A stretch of 36,497 nt of DNA from Xanthobacteraceae bacterium (GTDB lineage Bacteria > Pseudomonadota > Alphaproteobacteria > Rhizobiales > Xanthobacteraceae). The position numbers were made by a program, and so were the translations under genes. The notes below the pieces were generated by a model that worked only from the letters and a program-made list of their open reading frames with translations, did not search any database and was not told where the DNA came from. Shown one piece after another: positions 1 to 9,543 of the stretch (its first letter is position 1; the number at the start of each line of letters is the position of its first letter). The DNA is taken from NCBI GenBank assembly GCA_019747015.1, contig JAIERI010000057.1:1-36497 (forward strand). The letters are read 5' to 3'.

Positions 1-1
1 G

Positions 2-886
2 GAGCCGGACTGCGAAGTCGTCTCGGTGATGCGCGATGTGACCGAGCGCAAGGCGCAGGAGCATGCGCTCGAAACCGCGCGCCTGGAAGCGGAACGGGCC
101 GGCGCCTCGAAGGCGCAGTTCCTCGCCAATATGAGCCACGAACTGCGCACGCCGCTGAACGCCATCATCGGCTTTTCGGAAATGATCATGCGCGAGCAGG
201 AAATGATGCTCGACGCCGCGCGGCGCAAGGAATACGCGACGCTCATCAACGAATCAGGTCAGCATCTGTTGTCGGTCGTCAACGGCATTCTCGACATGTC
301 GAAGCTGGAAAGCGGCAGTTTCGAAATTGTGCCTGAACTGTTCGCGCCGCGCGACTCGATTCACAGCTGCTCGAATCTGATGGTCCTTAAATCGCGCGAG
401 CACGGCATTGACCTTGTGACGCGGGTACCCGCCGATCTGCCGCAGATGGTCGGCGATCCGCGCGCGTTCAAGCAAATCCTGCTCAATCTGCTGTCGAACG
501 CCATCAAGTTCACCGAACGCGGCGGATCGGTCACCGTGTCCGCGGCCATCGAGGGCGCGCGCCTCGTGGTGCGTGTCACCGACACCGGCGTCGGTATCGG
601 CGAGGACGATCTCAAGCGCATCGGCGATCCGTTCTTCCAGGCCGGCAAGACCTATCAGCGCCGCCATGAGGGCACGGGTCTGGGCCTGTCCATCGTCAAG
701 AGTCTCGTCGCGATGCATGGCGGCGAAATGGATGTACGCAGCAAGCTGGACGAGGGCACCATGGTGTCGGTCTCGCTGCCGTTGGTTTTCACGCCGGTGG
801 CAGGCAAGCCGCCGAGCAATATTGCAACACTCGCTCCCGCCTCGCGCGCGGACGCGAAAGACAGCCAGGTGAAGAAAATTGCCTAG
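2..886 (+). CDS. Sensor histidine kinase, C-terminal part (5' end outside window)
   Basis: Frame is open to the window edge (EPDCEVVSVMRDVTERK...). H-box FLANMSHELRTPLNAIIGFSEM, N-box LLSNAIKFT, G-boxes DTGVGI and GTGLGLSIVK. Confidence 0.95.
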   Translation, partial: EPDCEVVSVMRDVTERKAQEHALETARLEAERAGASKAQFLANMSHELRTPLNAIIGFSEMIMREQEMMLDAARRKEYATLINESGQHLLSVVNGILDMSKLESGSFEIVPELFAPRDSIHSCSNLMVLKSREHGIDLVTRVPADLPQMVGDPRAFKQILLNLLSNAIKFTERGGSVTVSAAIEGARLVVRVTDTGVGIGEDDLKRIGDPFFQAGKTYQRRHEGTGLGLSIVKSLVAMHGGEMDVRSKLDEGTMVSVSLPLVFTPVAGKPPSNIATLAPASRADAKDSQVKKIA

Positions 887-911
887 ACACCAGTCAATCA
901 GACATGAACCG

Positions 912-1562
912 ATGATGGACGACGAGACGCCGCGCCGTCCGCGCCGCGCCAAAGCCGCGAAAGCTGTGGCGATCGTGCCCGAGCCGAATTTTGTCGCGCG
1001 CGTGCTGCTGCACAGCCCGAAGGACACTCTGGCTGCCGCTGTCGCGGTGGCCGCGGCGTTGGCGATCATGATCAACGCGCTATTCCTGCAGGCCGGCCGT
1101 CATCCTTCGCCGATGTTCGGCGCGAGCGCCGACCAGGCCGCCGCCGTCGTTCCTGCTGCGCAGCCGATGCCGCGTGCGCGCCCGATTGAGCCGGATGTGA
1201 AACCGGCCGATATCAAGCCGGCCGAACTGAAGCCTCTTGACCAGAAGATTGCCGCGGCTCCGCCCGCAGCGGCCAAGGCCGCGCCAGCGACGCCATCGAA
1301 CGCCCCGCGTCCGCCGGCGGCGATTCCAACCCGCAACGATCCGATCGGCGATCTTGTGACGTCGTCGCGCCGCATCGCCTCGGTGCAGCGTGCGCTCACC
1401 GAATATGGCTATGGTCAGTTGAAGCCGACCGGCGTGGTCGGCCCCGACACCCAGGCCGCGATCAAGAAATTCGAGAACGATCGCAGAAAGCCGCAGACCG
1501 GCCAGATGTCGGACTGGCTGCAGCACGAGATCGTCAAGCTGACCGGACGGCCGCTCGACTAA
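912..1562 (+). CDS. Peptidoglycan-binding-like protein with one TM segment and a Pro/Ala-rich linker
   Basis: ATG at 912; C-terminal RIASVQRALTEYGYGQLKPTGVVGPDTQAAIKKFENDR resembles a PG_binding_1 repeat. Confidence 0.8.
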   Translation: MMDDETPRRPRRAKAAKAVAIVPEPNFVARVLLHSPKDTLAAAVAVAAALAIMINALFLQAGRHPSPMFGASADQAAAVVPAAQPMPRARPIEPDVKPADIKPAELKPLDQKIAAAPPAAAKAAPATPSNAPRPPAAIPTRNDPIGDLVTSSRRIASVQRALTEYGYGQLKPTGVVGPDTQAAIKKFENDRRKPQTGQMSDWLQHEIVKLTGRPLD

Positions 1563-1590
1563 AATTGTTCAGTGGCCTAACGTCCAATTC

Positions 1591-1935
1591 ATGCGATTGA
1601 AATCCAGCATCTGGGTGGCAGGCTATCTGCGCCGCTGCCAGGGCGAAGGCGTGTTCGGCGCGGTGCGCCGGCGCGGCGCGGAAGAGGCCGGCGCGGTCTA
1701 TATCAAGCTCGCGCTGCTCGACGGCAATGCGATGCTGTTCGCGCCGGCGCCGCAAACCTCCTACGACGGGACGAGGCCGGTGGAGCGCGCGTTCGTGGCC
1801 TCGCCGCCGCAGCCCGTGCCCGAACAGAAAATCGAGGAGCGGCTGGCGAAGGAAATCAATTTCGATCCCGATATCTGGATCGTCGAGATCGAGGACAAGG
1901 CCGGGAGGCATTTTCTCGATCTGGCGAAAACTTGA
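1591..1935 (+). CDS. DUF1491 family protein
   Basis: MRLKSSIWVAGYLRRCQGEGVFGAVRRRGAEEAGAVYIKLALLDG...DPDIWIVEIED pattern. Confidence 0.8.
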   Translation: MRLKSSIWVAGYLRRCQGEGVFGAVRRRGAEEAGAVYIKLALLDGNAMLFAPAPQTSYDGTRPVERAFVASPPQPVPEQKIEERLAKEINFDPDIWIVEIEDKAGRHFLDLAKT

Positions 1936-2041
1936 TGCTGATAGGAACGTGTCCTGCCGACAATTTGTGCGAATGAGGCGGCACTATCCGTTCGACGTTC
2001 ACCGCCGGTCTGCATAATCTGGATCAAACTGGAGCATCGAT

Positions 2042-2527
2042 ATGCGTGCCGTTCTGGACTATTGCGCCGAGGGCCTTCCCCGCAGCATCGCTGCAACCGC
2101 TATACTTATCCGCGAAGGCGAGACCACCGGACATTTGTTCGTTCTGGCTGAAGGCAAGCTTGAAGTGGTCAAGGGCGACACCGTCGTTGCGACGATCTGC
2201 GAGCCCGGCGCCATTGTCGGCGAAATGTCGGCGCTGCTCGACCAGCCCTATTCGGCAACGGTCCGGGCCGTGACCAACGCCAAGGTCTATGAGTTCGCCG
2301 ATCCCAACGCGTTCTTCCGCTCGCAGCCCGAGGTTGCGCTGCTGGTGGCGCAGATGCTGGCGCAGCGGCTCAATGTCGCCACCACTTATCTCGCCGATAT
2401 CAAGCGGCAATATGCCGGGCACGGCAACCATCTTGCGATGGTCGGCGACGTGCTCGAGAGCATGATCAATTCACCGGCGTCGAAGGCAACACCGGGATCG
2501 GACCGGTTGCCCGACCCGAGGATGTAA
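2042..2527 (+). CDS. Cyclic nucleotide-binding domain protein without an obvious DNA-binding domain
   Basis: LIREGETTGHLFVLAEGKLEVVKGDTVVATICEPGAIVGEMSALLDQPYSATVRAVTNAKVYEF cNMP-binding fold signature. Confidence 0.88.
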   Translation: MRAVLDYCAEGLPRSIAATAILIREGETTGHLFVLAEGKLEVVKGDTVVATICEPGAIVGEMSALLDQPYSATVRAVTNAKVYEFADPNAFFRSQPEVALLVAQMLAQRLNVATTYLADIKRQYAGHGNHLAMVGDVLESMINSPASKATPGSDRLPDPRM

Positions 2528-3317
2528 CCAGGGATGTGAGCCAGTCCGGCACGTCCGCGATGGGTGAGGCGGGTCGCTGCAGCGGCGCCTTGAGATCGAT
2601 GACTTCCTCGCCGGCGGCCGACAGCCAGAATGCCATGGTGCTGTCACCGGTGTTGTCGATATCCAGAACGATATGGGTGGGCGGGCGGCCATACTGATGG
2701 CCGGCGTTGAACACCCACGTGGTGCCGAGCCGGTCGAACCACGATCCGTTCGTGACGAATGGCGACTGATGCACATGGCCGGATATGACCGTGTACGGTT
2801 GATAGGTCTCGATCCACTGCCTGAGTTCGACATCGCCGAAGGAGCGCTTGCCGCCCCAGCTCGTCGGTGAATTCACGGGCGGGGCGTGATGCACCCAGAT
2901 CCAGCGGCTGAGACGCCTTGCTGCAGCGGCGCGGAGCTGATCGTCGATCTTCTGTTTCACCAGCGGCCCGTCCCACCACGGGCAGACCGTGAACAGCGTA
3001 TCTGCGACGATCAGGCTGTCGCCGTCGCAGGCGATGCCGTATTCGCGCGCCTCGTCGATCCATCGCGAGATTTTCTCACCTTCGGCATTTCGCTCGTCGA
3101 GGTCGTGATTGCCCGAGCACAGCATGACCTTGGTCACGCGGGACAGTAAAGACAGATATTTACGCACCACCATGATCTGGGCGCGGAAGTCCACCGGCGA
3201 GCCGATGTCGAGCGCATCGCCGGCAAAAATCACGGCATCGAATTGCGGCGCGGCGTTGAGCAGCCAATCGAACTGCGGCAGTGAATAATGCAGATCCGCG
3301 ACGACAAGGCAGCGCAT
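2466..3317 (-). CDS. Metallophosphoesterase
   Basis: DLHYSLPQFDW, FAGDALDIG, CSGNHDLD, VISGHVHQS metal-ligand motifs. Confidence 0.9.
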   Translation of the reverse strand: MRCLVVADLHYSLPQFDWLLNAAPQFDAVIFAGDALDIGSPVDFRAQIMVVRKYLSLLSRVTKVMLCSGNHDLDERNAEGEKISRWIDEAREYGIACDGDSLIVADTLFTVCPWWDGPLVKQKIDDQLRAAAARRLSRWIWVHHAPPVNSPTSWGGKRSFGDVELRQWIETYQPYTVISGHVHQSPFVTNGSWFDRLGTTWVFNAGHQYGRPPTHIVLDIDNTGDSTMAFWLSAAGEEVIDLKAPLQRPASPIADVPDWLTSLVTSSGRATGPIPVLPSTPVN

Positions 3318-3474
3318 GAATCAAATCCAGAATAAAAAGGAAAATATTTCGAAGCCGTCATTATCTTTCGAACTCATAATACGTTGAGCGCGCGCAGCGC
3401 AAGCATGCACGACAGGCAGTATGTGCTGTTATAATGAGCGTGCTTTTGGCGGCAAAATCCACGCGTGAACGGCG

Positions 3475-3717
3475 TCAGCGCTCGATCTTCCAGGGATTGT
3501 ATTTCTCTTTCGAGTCCGGAATTTTGTCCATCGCGGCCTTGGCGGCTTTTGCCTCCTCGGCGCGCTGTTTTTGCTGCATGACTTCTTCCGGTGTAGGCCC
3601 GGTTGCCCCGCCTCCGCCTTTACGGCCTTGCGCGAAGACCGGCGGCGACAGCGCGGCGAGGGCCATCGTGAAAATCATCGCGGCAACAATTCTGGCCGTT
3701 TTTCCGGCGGCGTTCAT
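3475..3717 (-). CDS. Hypothetical secreted protein
   Basis: From the internal ATG: MNAAGKTARIVAAMIFTMALAALSPPVFAQ signal peptide, then a short charged C-terminus. Confidence 0.65.
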   Translation of the reverse strand: MNAAGKTARIVAAMIFTMALAALSPPVFAQGRKGGGGATGPTPEEVMQQKQRAEEAKAAKAAMDKIPDSKEKYNPWKIER

Positions 3718-3836
3718 GGCGCTTTCTCCCCCTGAGACAATCAGTCGCGCGCACTGTATCGAAATCCGGTGCGGCGTAAATGTCGTGCGTATATTAAATT
3801 TCGCAGAATGATGCGGGCTGGCTTGGGCGCCGCGCA

Positions 3837-4874
3837 TCAGCCCTGTCGGCCGGACGAGCCGCGCAGCGGCACGCGCGGGGTGCCGTGTTGGGTGCTGCCA
3901 GGTTGCGAGGCTGGCCGTATTTGTGCAGGCGCAACACGGGCGCGGTGACGTTCGTCGTCATACAGCGCGGGGCGATATTTCGCGCGTGCATGGGCGATCG
4001 AGGAGCCGCGCCATGCTGCCAGCATGATGAGAGCCGATCGCTCGCTCAAATTGTCGTACATCCGCGCCAGTCGATAGACGTCCATCACCGACGAGCCGAT
4101 CGACGGATTGAGAAACAGCAGCACGCGCTGGAAGATTTCGCCGGGCATGCCGAGCGCCCTGGCGGCGCAGGCAAGCGGCTCGCCCTGCGGATCGCTCACG
4201 ATCTGCGCGGCGGTGGACGCGGGCAGGATCAGAGCGTCGCCCAGTTCGGATGTGAAAGCAGGAATGTCCGCCACCATCGCCGCCTGTTCGAGATTGACGA
4301 GCGCGCGTGCGGCGCGCCGGGGATCCACCCGCACGGATGGCGTCAGCGGTGCATCGTTCAGATTGTCGAGGATTTCGGCGCGGCCCTTCGGCCCCGCCGC
4401 GAGAAACATGTCGTTCAGCGAGGACGCGTCGGCGGGCTGCATCGACAACGTCGGCAGCGGACGCGGGGCGGGCGCGGCTTGAGGTATGACCGGCGGCGCA
4501 TCGACGATCTCGATATCGTCGCTCTCGTCGGCGAATGTCACTTCGTCATCGAGGTGCGGCTGCAACGGCGGCGCCGCCTGCGCACGGCGCGGAAATGGCG
4601 GCGGCGCGATGCCGAGTTTGCGGCGGATTTCGCGCGGCGTGTTCGGATAGGTGGCCAGACGCGCGCGAACCGCGGCACGCGTGGCGTCGTCGACGTCATC
4701 GATCAGCCGCGAGGTCAGTTCGACGAACTGCCGTTCCTCGTCGAGGTTATGTGTGCTGGTTTGCACATAAAGATCTGTGAGCACGCGCAGCAAAGTCGGG
4801 CGGATGTCGACGCCCTCGCGCCGGGACAGATTCATCAGGCCGTCGAAGCCGTGGAACATCGGAGCTGCGGTCAT
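3837..4874 (-). CDS. DUF2336 domain-containing protein
   Basis: LTDLYVQTSTHNLDEERQFVELTSRLIDDVDDATRAAVRARLATYPNTPREIRRKL resembles DUF2336. Confidence 0.8.
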   Translation of the reverse strand: MTAAPMFHGFDGLMNLSRREGVDIRPTLLRVLTDLYVQTSTHNLDEERQFVELTSRLIDDVDDATRAAVRARLATYPNTPREIRRKLGIAPPPFPRRAQAAPPLQPHLDDEVTFADESDDIEIVDAPPVIPQAAPAPRPLPTLSMQPADASSLNDMFLAAGPKGRAEILDNLNDAPLTPSVRVDPRRAARALVNLEQAAMVADIPAFTSELGDALILPASTAAQIVSDPQGEPLACAARALGMPGEIFQRVLLFLNPSIGSSVMDVYRLARMYDNLSERSALIMLAAWRGSSIAHARAKYRPALYDDERHRARVAPAQIRPASQPGSTQHGTPRVPLRGSSGRQG

Positions 4875-4921
4875 GGGTGCGCGACGGGGTTAAAGCGTGC
4901 CTTGAAAATAGCGAATGCCCT

Positions 4922-4936
4922 TTAACAAGCCGTTAA
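4922..4936. promoter_or_regulatory. Candidate CtrA-binding site TTAA-N7-TTAA
   Basis: ttaa-caagccg-ttaa, located just upstream of the DUF2336 gene start. Confidence 0.6.
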
Positions 4937-5119
4937 GGAAAAGACTTTGTTAACGCTGGCCTCAGCCGTTCAGCCCCGGCAGTCCGGGATGATTTGTCCC
5001 GGCCGCAGACAACAATCCGCTCCATAATTTTGTGACCTGTTTCGTCGGCTAACCGACAGACGCCGCCTCGGCGTGCGCAGATAATCGCCGGGCAATTCAG
5101 CGTTGCGGGAGTATAAAAA

Positions 5120-5368
5120 ATGAAAGGCGCTGCATTTAATCCTGAAGAAATCACTCTTTTGAAAAGCGTTCTCGACGATGCCGTGGCGCGCCTGGCGCCG
5201 GCCGAGCGCACGTCGGCGGCACAGGCGCTGCTGGCACACAAGATCCTGACGCAAGCAGCCAAAGGTGAACGCGATCCGATCCGGTTGCGAACCTCGGCCT
5301 TGCTAAAATGCCGGGATGGAGGGCTTCCCTCGCCACACGAGTGTGTGGATGGAGGTCTGCTCAAGTGA
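5120..5368 (+). CDS. Hypothetical small protein
   Basis: 82 aa ORF with protein-like composition (FNPEEITLLKSVLDDAVARLAPAERTSAAQALLAHKILTQAAKGERDPIRLRTSAL). Confidence 0.65.
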   Translation: MKGAAFNPEEITLLKSVLDDAVARLAPAERTSAAQALLAHKILTQAAKGERDPIRLRTSALLKCRDGGLPSPHECVDGGLLK

Positions 5369-5503
5369 CGACAATCGCAAGCAGGCTTGAAACAATTCGA
5401 CCACGAAGTCGTTAACGATGGAGTGGCGTGGCGTGTGCTCTGGTTCAGGGCGATCGCCGTGCGAATTGTGAAAAATGATGAGATTTGAAGCCGGGATTTG
5501 AAC

Positions 5504-5734
5504 ATGCCAAGAAACAGCAACCATCAGTGGACCGCCGAACAGGAGGCGCAGCTTCGCGAATGGGCTGAAGCAGGTATCTCAGCGACATTGGCGGCTGCGC
5601 GGTCGAAGCGCTCACGCTCGGCTGTCATTTCCAAGGCCCAGCGGCTGGGTCTCAGATTTCAGCCTCCCCAGCGGCTGGCCGGAGGTAACAAAGTGACGCG
5701 GCCGGCCGCGCCGTCATTCAATCGAGTGGTTTAA
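5504..5734 (+). CDS. Small helix-turn-helix-like protein (SANT/GcrA-like N-terminus)
   Basis: WTAEQEAQLREWAEAGISATLAAARSKRSRSAVISKAQRLGL. Confidence 0.65.
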   Translation: MPRNSNHQWTAEQEAQLREWAEAGISATLAAARSKRSRSAVISKAQRLGLRFQPPQRLAGGNKVTRPAAPSFNRVV

Positions 5735-5948
5735 GCGAACGCAGCAGCCGATGACCCGCCTCGGATTGGAGCGGATCGGTTGCAGTCCTGATTTCGGAAC
5801 GGCTGCATCTCTCGCATTCAAATTCGCGACGTTCGGCGGATTTTTCTGCGATGCGTTTGACAAGCCTTATTTGCCTCGAACATTGCGGACACCGAGGCGA
5901 TTCGATCGGACTGACCGGGATTTTCCTGAACGAGGCCATCACTCTCAC
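5718..5948 (-). CDS. Small zinc-ribbon-like hypothetical protein
   Basis: Paired Cys knuckles CPQC...CERC in a 76 aa ORF. Confidence 0.55.
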   Translation of the reverse strand: MRVMASFRKIPVSPIESPRCPQCSRQIRLVKRIAEKSAERREFECERCSRSEIRTATDPLQSEAGHRLLRSLKPLD

Positions 5949-6073
5949 GCAAACGCGTCAGGCGAGGGCGGACTTCTCAATCGCCGGTAAAGGCCCGGAT
6001 TTTGACGGCGATATCAAATTTTAATCGCAAAAATTCCCCAATGTCTGTTCAGTTTCAGACATTCGCTCGCGAC

Positions 6074-6799
6074 TCACTGCGCCGGTTTACTCGGCCAGAC
6101 CACGGCGGTCTTGTGCCGGATATTGTCCAGGCAATCGCACGCGGCGTCTTCCAGACCCCGATGGTTCAGGATCGTGATCAGTCCCCGCACATAACTGATG
6201 TAACCCAGCCGCTGCATCTTCGTCGCGACCTGTGACACCGAGCTGCGCTGGACGCCCAGCATCTGTGCCATGAACTCCTGCGTCAGCGGCACGGCACCGT
6301 CATTCGTCTCGTTCCGCGACTGCAACAGCCACCGGCAAAAACGCTGCTCGATCGTATGCAGCGCGTTACAGGCTACCGTTACGCGGGCCTGAATCAGTTG
6401 CACCTCGTTGTAACGGACACACAGACCGCGAATGTCCTCGCTCTTCGCAGCGGCGGTTCTGAATCGTGCCGCAGGAATTTCCGCGAAGGTGCCGGGAATC
6501 TGGACGATGGCCTTGATCGGCGAGATGTGAATCCCAAGGCCTGCCATGCCGCCGGCAACGCCGTCGACGCCAACTATACCGGCCTCGATCGTATCGCCAT
6601 CGCTTGTGTTGACCAGCAGCGAAATCATTCCGTGCAACGGGAAGTAGACCGAAGAGACTTCGTCGCCTTCCTCGAACAACGTGACATTGCGCTCAAGTGT
6701 GACGTTCTTCAGGTAGGGTTCGAGCAATGCAAAGTCGTGACGCTGTAACAGTGCCAAAAACTGGTTGTTAGAATGATTGGGAATCGGCTTGTCCATCAA
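6074..6799 (-). CDS. Crp/Fnr family transcriptional regulator
   Basis: N-terminal cNMP-like domain; C-terminal LTQEFMAQMLGVQRSSVSQVATKMQRLGYISYVRGLITI winged HTH. Confidence 0.88.
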   Translation of the reverse strand: MMDKPIPNHSNNQFLALLQRHDFALLEPYLKNVTLERNVTLFEEGDEVSSVYFPLHGMISLLVNTSDGDTIEAGIVGVDGVAGGMAGLGIHISPIKAIVQIPGTFAEIPAARFRTAAAKSEDIRGLCVRYNEVQLIQARVTVACNALHTIEQRFCRWLLQSRNETNDGAVPLTQEFMAQMLGVQRSSVSQVATKMQRLGYISYVRGLITILNHRGLEDAACDCLDNIRHKTAVVWPSKPAQ

Positions 6800-7158
6800 T
6801 GACCTCGCCCGTAGTCGGGCCCGGTCACCGAGGAAATTGGAGTACGTGTTGAACGTTCTCCGGGAGACCTCGGATATATAGTGACGGTTGTTCCGTACCG
6901 TCTGTCGGGTTTCGACGCTGGCTCGTTCGCAGCTCCGAGAGTGTCTTAGAATTCCTTTTCATTTCAATGGCTTACAATTTCGGCAAGTGCGCTACCAAAA
7001 TAGATATGTGAATTTCCTCCAAATACTTCCGGTGACTTTTCGTGAATGAAATCAAAGTGCCGGTACTGGCCTTTGCGGGACACACCTGTCGGGCGCAATG
7101 GTCCTTTCGCCTCCGACGCGCGCTCAGGCGCAACCACGGGTACCCAAGCGGCACGTTT

Positions 7159-7190
7159 TTAAGACCCCATTAACCATGCGCTGGTCTTAA
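7159..7190. promoter_or_regulatory. Candidate CtrA site TTAA-N7-TTAA overlapping an 8-bp inverted repeat
   Basis: ttaa-gacccca-ttaa (7159-7173); arms ttaagacc (7159-7166) and ggtcttaa (7183-7190). Confidence 0.55.
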
Positions 7191-7244
7191 TGATTCCGCG
7201 CCGCAAGCGTGATCGCTGGTTGGGGCGGCGGGGAGAGAGTGGAG

Positions 7245-7448
7245 ATGGGGACCATCATTGAATTTCCGGCTGGCGCGGCAACGCGGCGTCCGGGCTCAAG
7301 CATGGACAGAGCCCCGCGTGTGAGCGCGACTGTGCTGATCCTTCCTGCGATCCGGATCGAGCGTTATGCCGAGGAACCAACCGGCGAACGCGGACCGGAA
7401 AAGGGAACGGCGCCCGGCCGCCGCCGCAAGCGCAGGGCACGGTCCTGA
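7245..7448 (+). CDS. Hypothetical small basic protein
   Basis: MGTIIEFPAGAATRRPGSS...; purine-rich GGAG-type RBS (ggagagagtggag) upstream. Confidence 0.5.
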   Translation: MGTIIEFPAGAATRRPGSSMDRAPRVSATVLILPAIRIERYAEEPTGERGPEKGTAPGRRRKRRARS

Positions 7449-7513
7449 ATTATGTGCGCGCCGCCGATGCGGCGCGATGTGTGACTTAAATTCTTGCGCG
7501 CAGCGGGACGTCG

Positions 7514-8242
7514 ATGTGCAATCCGATTTTCATCCTCCCGCTTTTTTTCGGCATCGGCTGCGTCGGCGATGATTTCGGCCGCACCAAGCAGAGCTTCTAT
7601 CACCAGGACATGCACAACTGGGTCGGCCAGGAAGCTACCGAAAGCCTCGGCGGATATCCGTCGCAATTCGCACTGACGGATTCGGAGCGCGCGCTGCGCG
7701 ACATGGCCTATTATTTTATCGAGCCGCCGCATGCACGCCCGTTCTGGAAGGGCGTGTTCGGCGACTACGATCACATACCCGCGCCGTGGCGGCGCCGGGT
7801 GAGCTTCGATCCCACTGCCTATGGCCGCCTGATGATCGACGAGCCGCACCGCTCGCAGGCCTCATCCTATGCCGGGCTGATCGAGGACGTGCGAGGCGAC
7901 TTCACCATGCTCGACCAGTTCATCCCGCTGGCGATGAAGGTCAACGATCTCGACATCAAGCGCAACAAGGCGATGAGCTATATCGGCAATATGTCGCCGC
8001 GCGAATATGGCGATGCGCAGGCGCGCATGCGCGAGAACGTGCTGGTGGTGCAGTGGGCGCAGCAATGCGTCGAGCAGCGCGTTGCGTCCTATCGGTGGGC
8101 GCTGGAGCGACTGGTCATCATGGCGCCCGACGCGATGGCGGCCGACGCCGACCGGCTGATCGGCGAACTTGCATCGCGCGCCGCGATGGCGTGGACCAGC
8201 GCGCCGCCGGTGGCGGGCCGCGTGCTGCGGGTCGGCGGCTGA
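7514..8242 (+). CDS. Conserved-looking hypothetical protein
   Basis: 242 aa ORF with coherent composition and a hydrophobic N-terminus MCNPIFILPLFFGIGCVGDD. Confidence 0.7.
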   Translation: MCNPIFILPLFFGIGCVGDDFGRTKQSFYHQDMHNWVGQEATESLGGYPSQFALTDSERALRDMAYYFIEPPHARPFWKGVFGDYDHIPAPWRRRVSFDPTAYGRLMIDEPHRSQASSYAGLIEDVRGDFTMLDQFIPLAMKVNDLDIKRNKAMSYIGNMSPREYGDAQARMRENVLVVQWAQQCVEQRVASYRWALERLVIMAPDAMAADADRLIGELASRAAMAWTSAPPVAGRVLRVGG

Positions 8243-8370
8243 ACTTCTCAAAATAAAATGCGTCGTCATGAAACATGCGGCTGAACGCCGCGTGGAATGC
8301 GACATCGCGGCAATTGTCCTGCCGCAATGTCGTGCTCATTTTGAATCATGACCAGTGAGACGAGGGTGGA

Positions 8371-8724
8371 ATGATCGAGTCCATCAAACACCGGATTGCC
8401 GGGATGCTTCCGCCGCAACCTTCCACGGCGCTTGCGCTTCTCACCCTTGCGCTGGCGGTGCCGGCGGGCCTGATTCTGCGGTCGCTGGAGGCCGATCTTG
8501 TTCTGCCCGCGTTCAGCGTGCTGCTGTTTTGCGGCGCCGCTCTGGCAGTCCTGTTCGCCTCTTTCATGAGAAGCGCGCGCAATCTCCAAGGGCTGACGCT
8601 ATGGGACATCGCCGGCGGGCTTGCAATCACAGGCTGCGCGGCATCGGCGCTCAGCGAACCCGACCAGGTGACACAGCTTTTCGAACATCTGTTCGAGCGC
8701 CGCTCGGACATGCAACAGGAGTAG
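8371..8724 (+). CDS. Small integral membrane hypothetical protein
   Basis: Three apparent hydrophobic segments (LALLTLALAVPAGLIL, VLLFCGAALAVLFASF, LAITGCAASAL). Confidence 0.65.
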   Translation: MIESIKHRIAGMLPPQPSTALALLTLALAVPAGLILRSLEADLVLPAFSVLLFCGAALAVLFASFMRSARNLQGLTLWDIAGGLAITGCAASALSEPDQVTQLFEHLFERRSDMQQE

Positions 8725-8916
8725 AAGAAGAACAGACGATCTAGACGACCAGGCCGGGCCCCTCTGGCAGTCACGCTGAAAAGCGTGGCTGCGATGTCGG
8801 ACTGGAATTTCAGCCGGAGCGGCCCTTTTGTTGAAGCTGTGCGCGCGTGACGCGGGCACGGCTTTATATGCTTTCTGACGATAGCGGCCGCTCCTTACAC
8901 CCAGGGAGCCCGGTCC

Positions 8917-9543
8917 ATGCTGAACTATTTCACCCCCGACGTCGTTGCGGCATTCTTTCAGGTCGTGCTGATCGATCTCGTTCTGGCGGGCGACAACGCC
9001 ATCGTCATCGGCCTTGCCGCCGCCGGCCTGCCGCAGGCGCAGCGCACCAAGGCCATTCTCATCGGCATCGGCGCGGCCACGTTATTGCGTATCGTGTTCG
9101 CCGGACTGACCACGCAGCTTTTGCAGGTGGTCGGCCTGCTGCTTGCCGGCGGCATTCTTCTTTTATGGGTATGCTGGAAGATGTGGCGCGAACTGCGCCT
9201 CTCGTCCGGCCACACGCACGCCGTGGACGCGGCGGCGGTGGAGGACGGCGGCGCACCGCGCAAGACGCTGACGCAAGCGGCCTGGCAGATCGTCATCGCC
9301 GACGTGTCGATGTCGCTGGATAATGTGCTGGCGGTGGCGGGCGCGGCCCGCGATCATCCCACCGTTTTGATTTTCGGCCTGCTGCTGTCAATCGCGATGA
9401 TGGGCGTGGCGGCGTCATTCATCGCGCGGCTTTTGCAGAACCATCGCTGGATCGCCTATGTGGGACTCGCGGTTATCCTCTATGTCGCGGGCGACATGAT
9501 CTGGCGGGGTGTTCTTGAGATCTGGCCGCGTGTGGCGGCGTGA
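8917..9543 (+). CDS. TerC family integral membrane protein
   Basis: LIDLVLAGDNAIVIGLAAAGLP and IVIADVSMSLDNVLAVAGAA motifs. Confidence 0.93.
   Translation: MLNYFTPDVVAAFFQVVLIDLVLAGDNAIVIGLAAAGLPQAQRTKAILIGIGAATLLRIVFAGLTTQLLQVVGLLLAGGILLLWVCWKMWRELRLSSGHTHAVDAAAVEDGGAPRKTLTQAAWQIVIADVSMSLDNVLAVAGAARDHPTVLIFGLLLSIAMMGVAASFIARLLQNHRWIAYVGLAVILYVAGDMIWRGVLEIWPRVAA

Noticed and set aside
3885-4925. 346 aa + strand ORF
   Set aside because: Antisense to the DUF2336 gene and of shadow composition.
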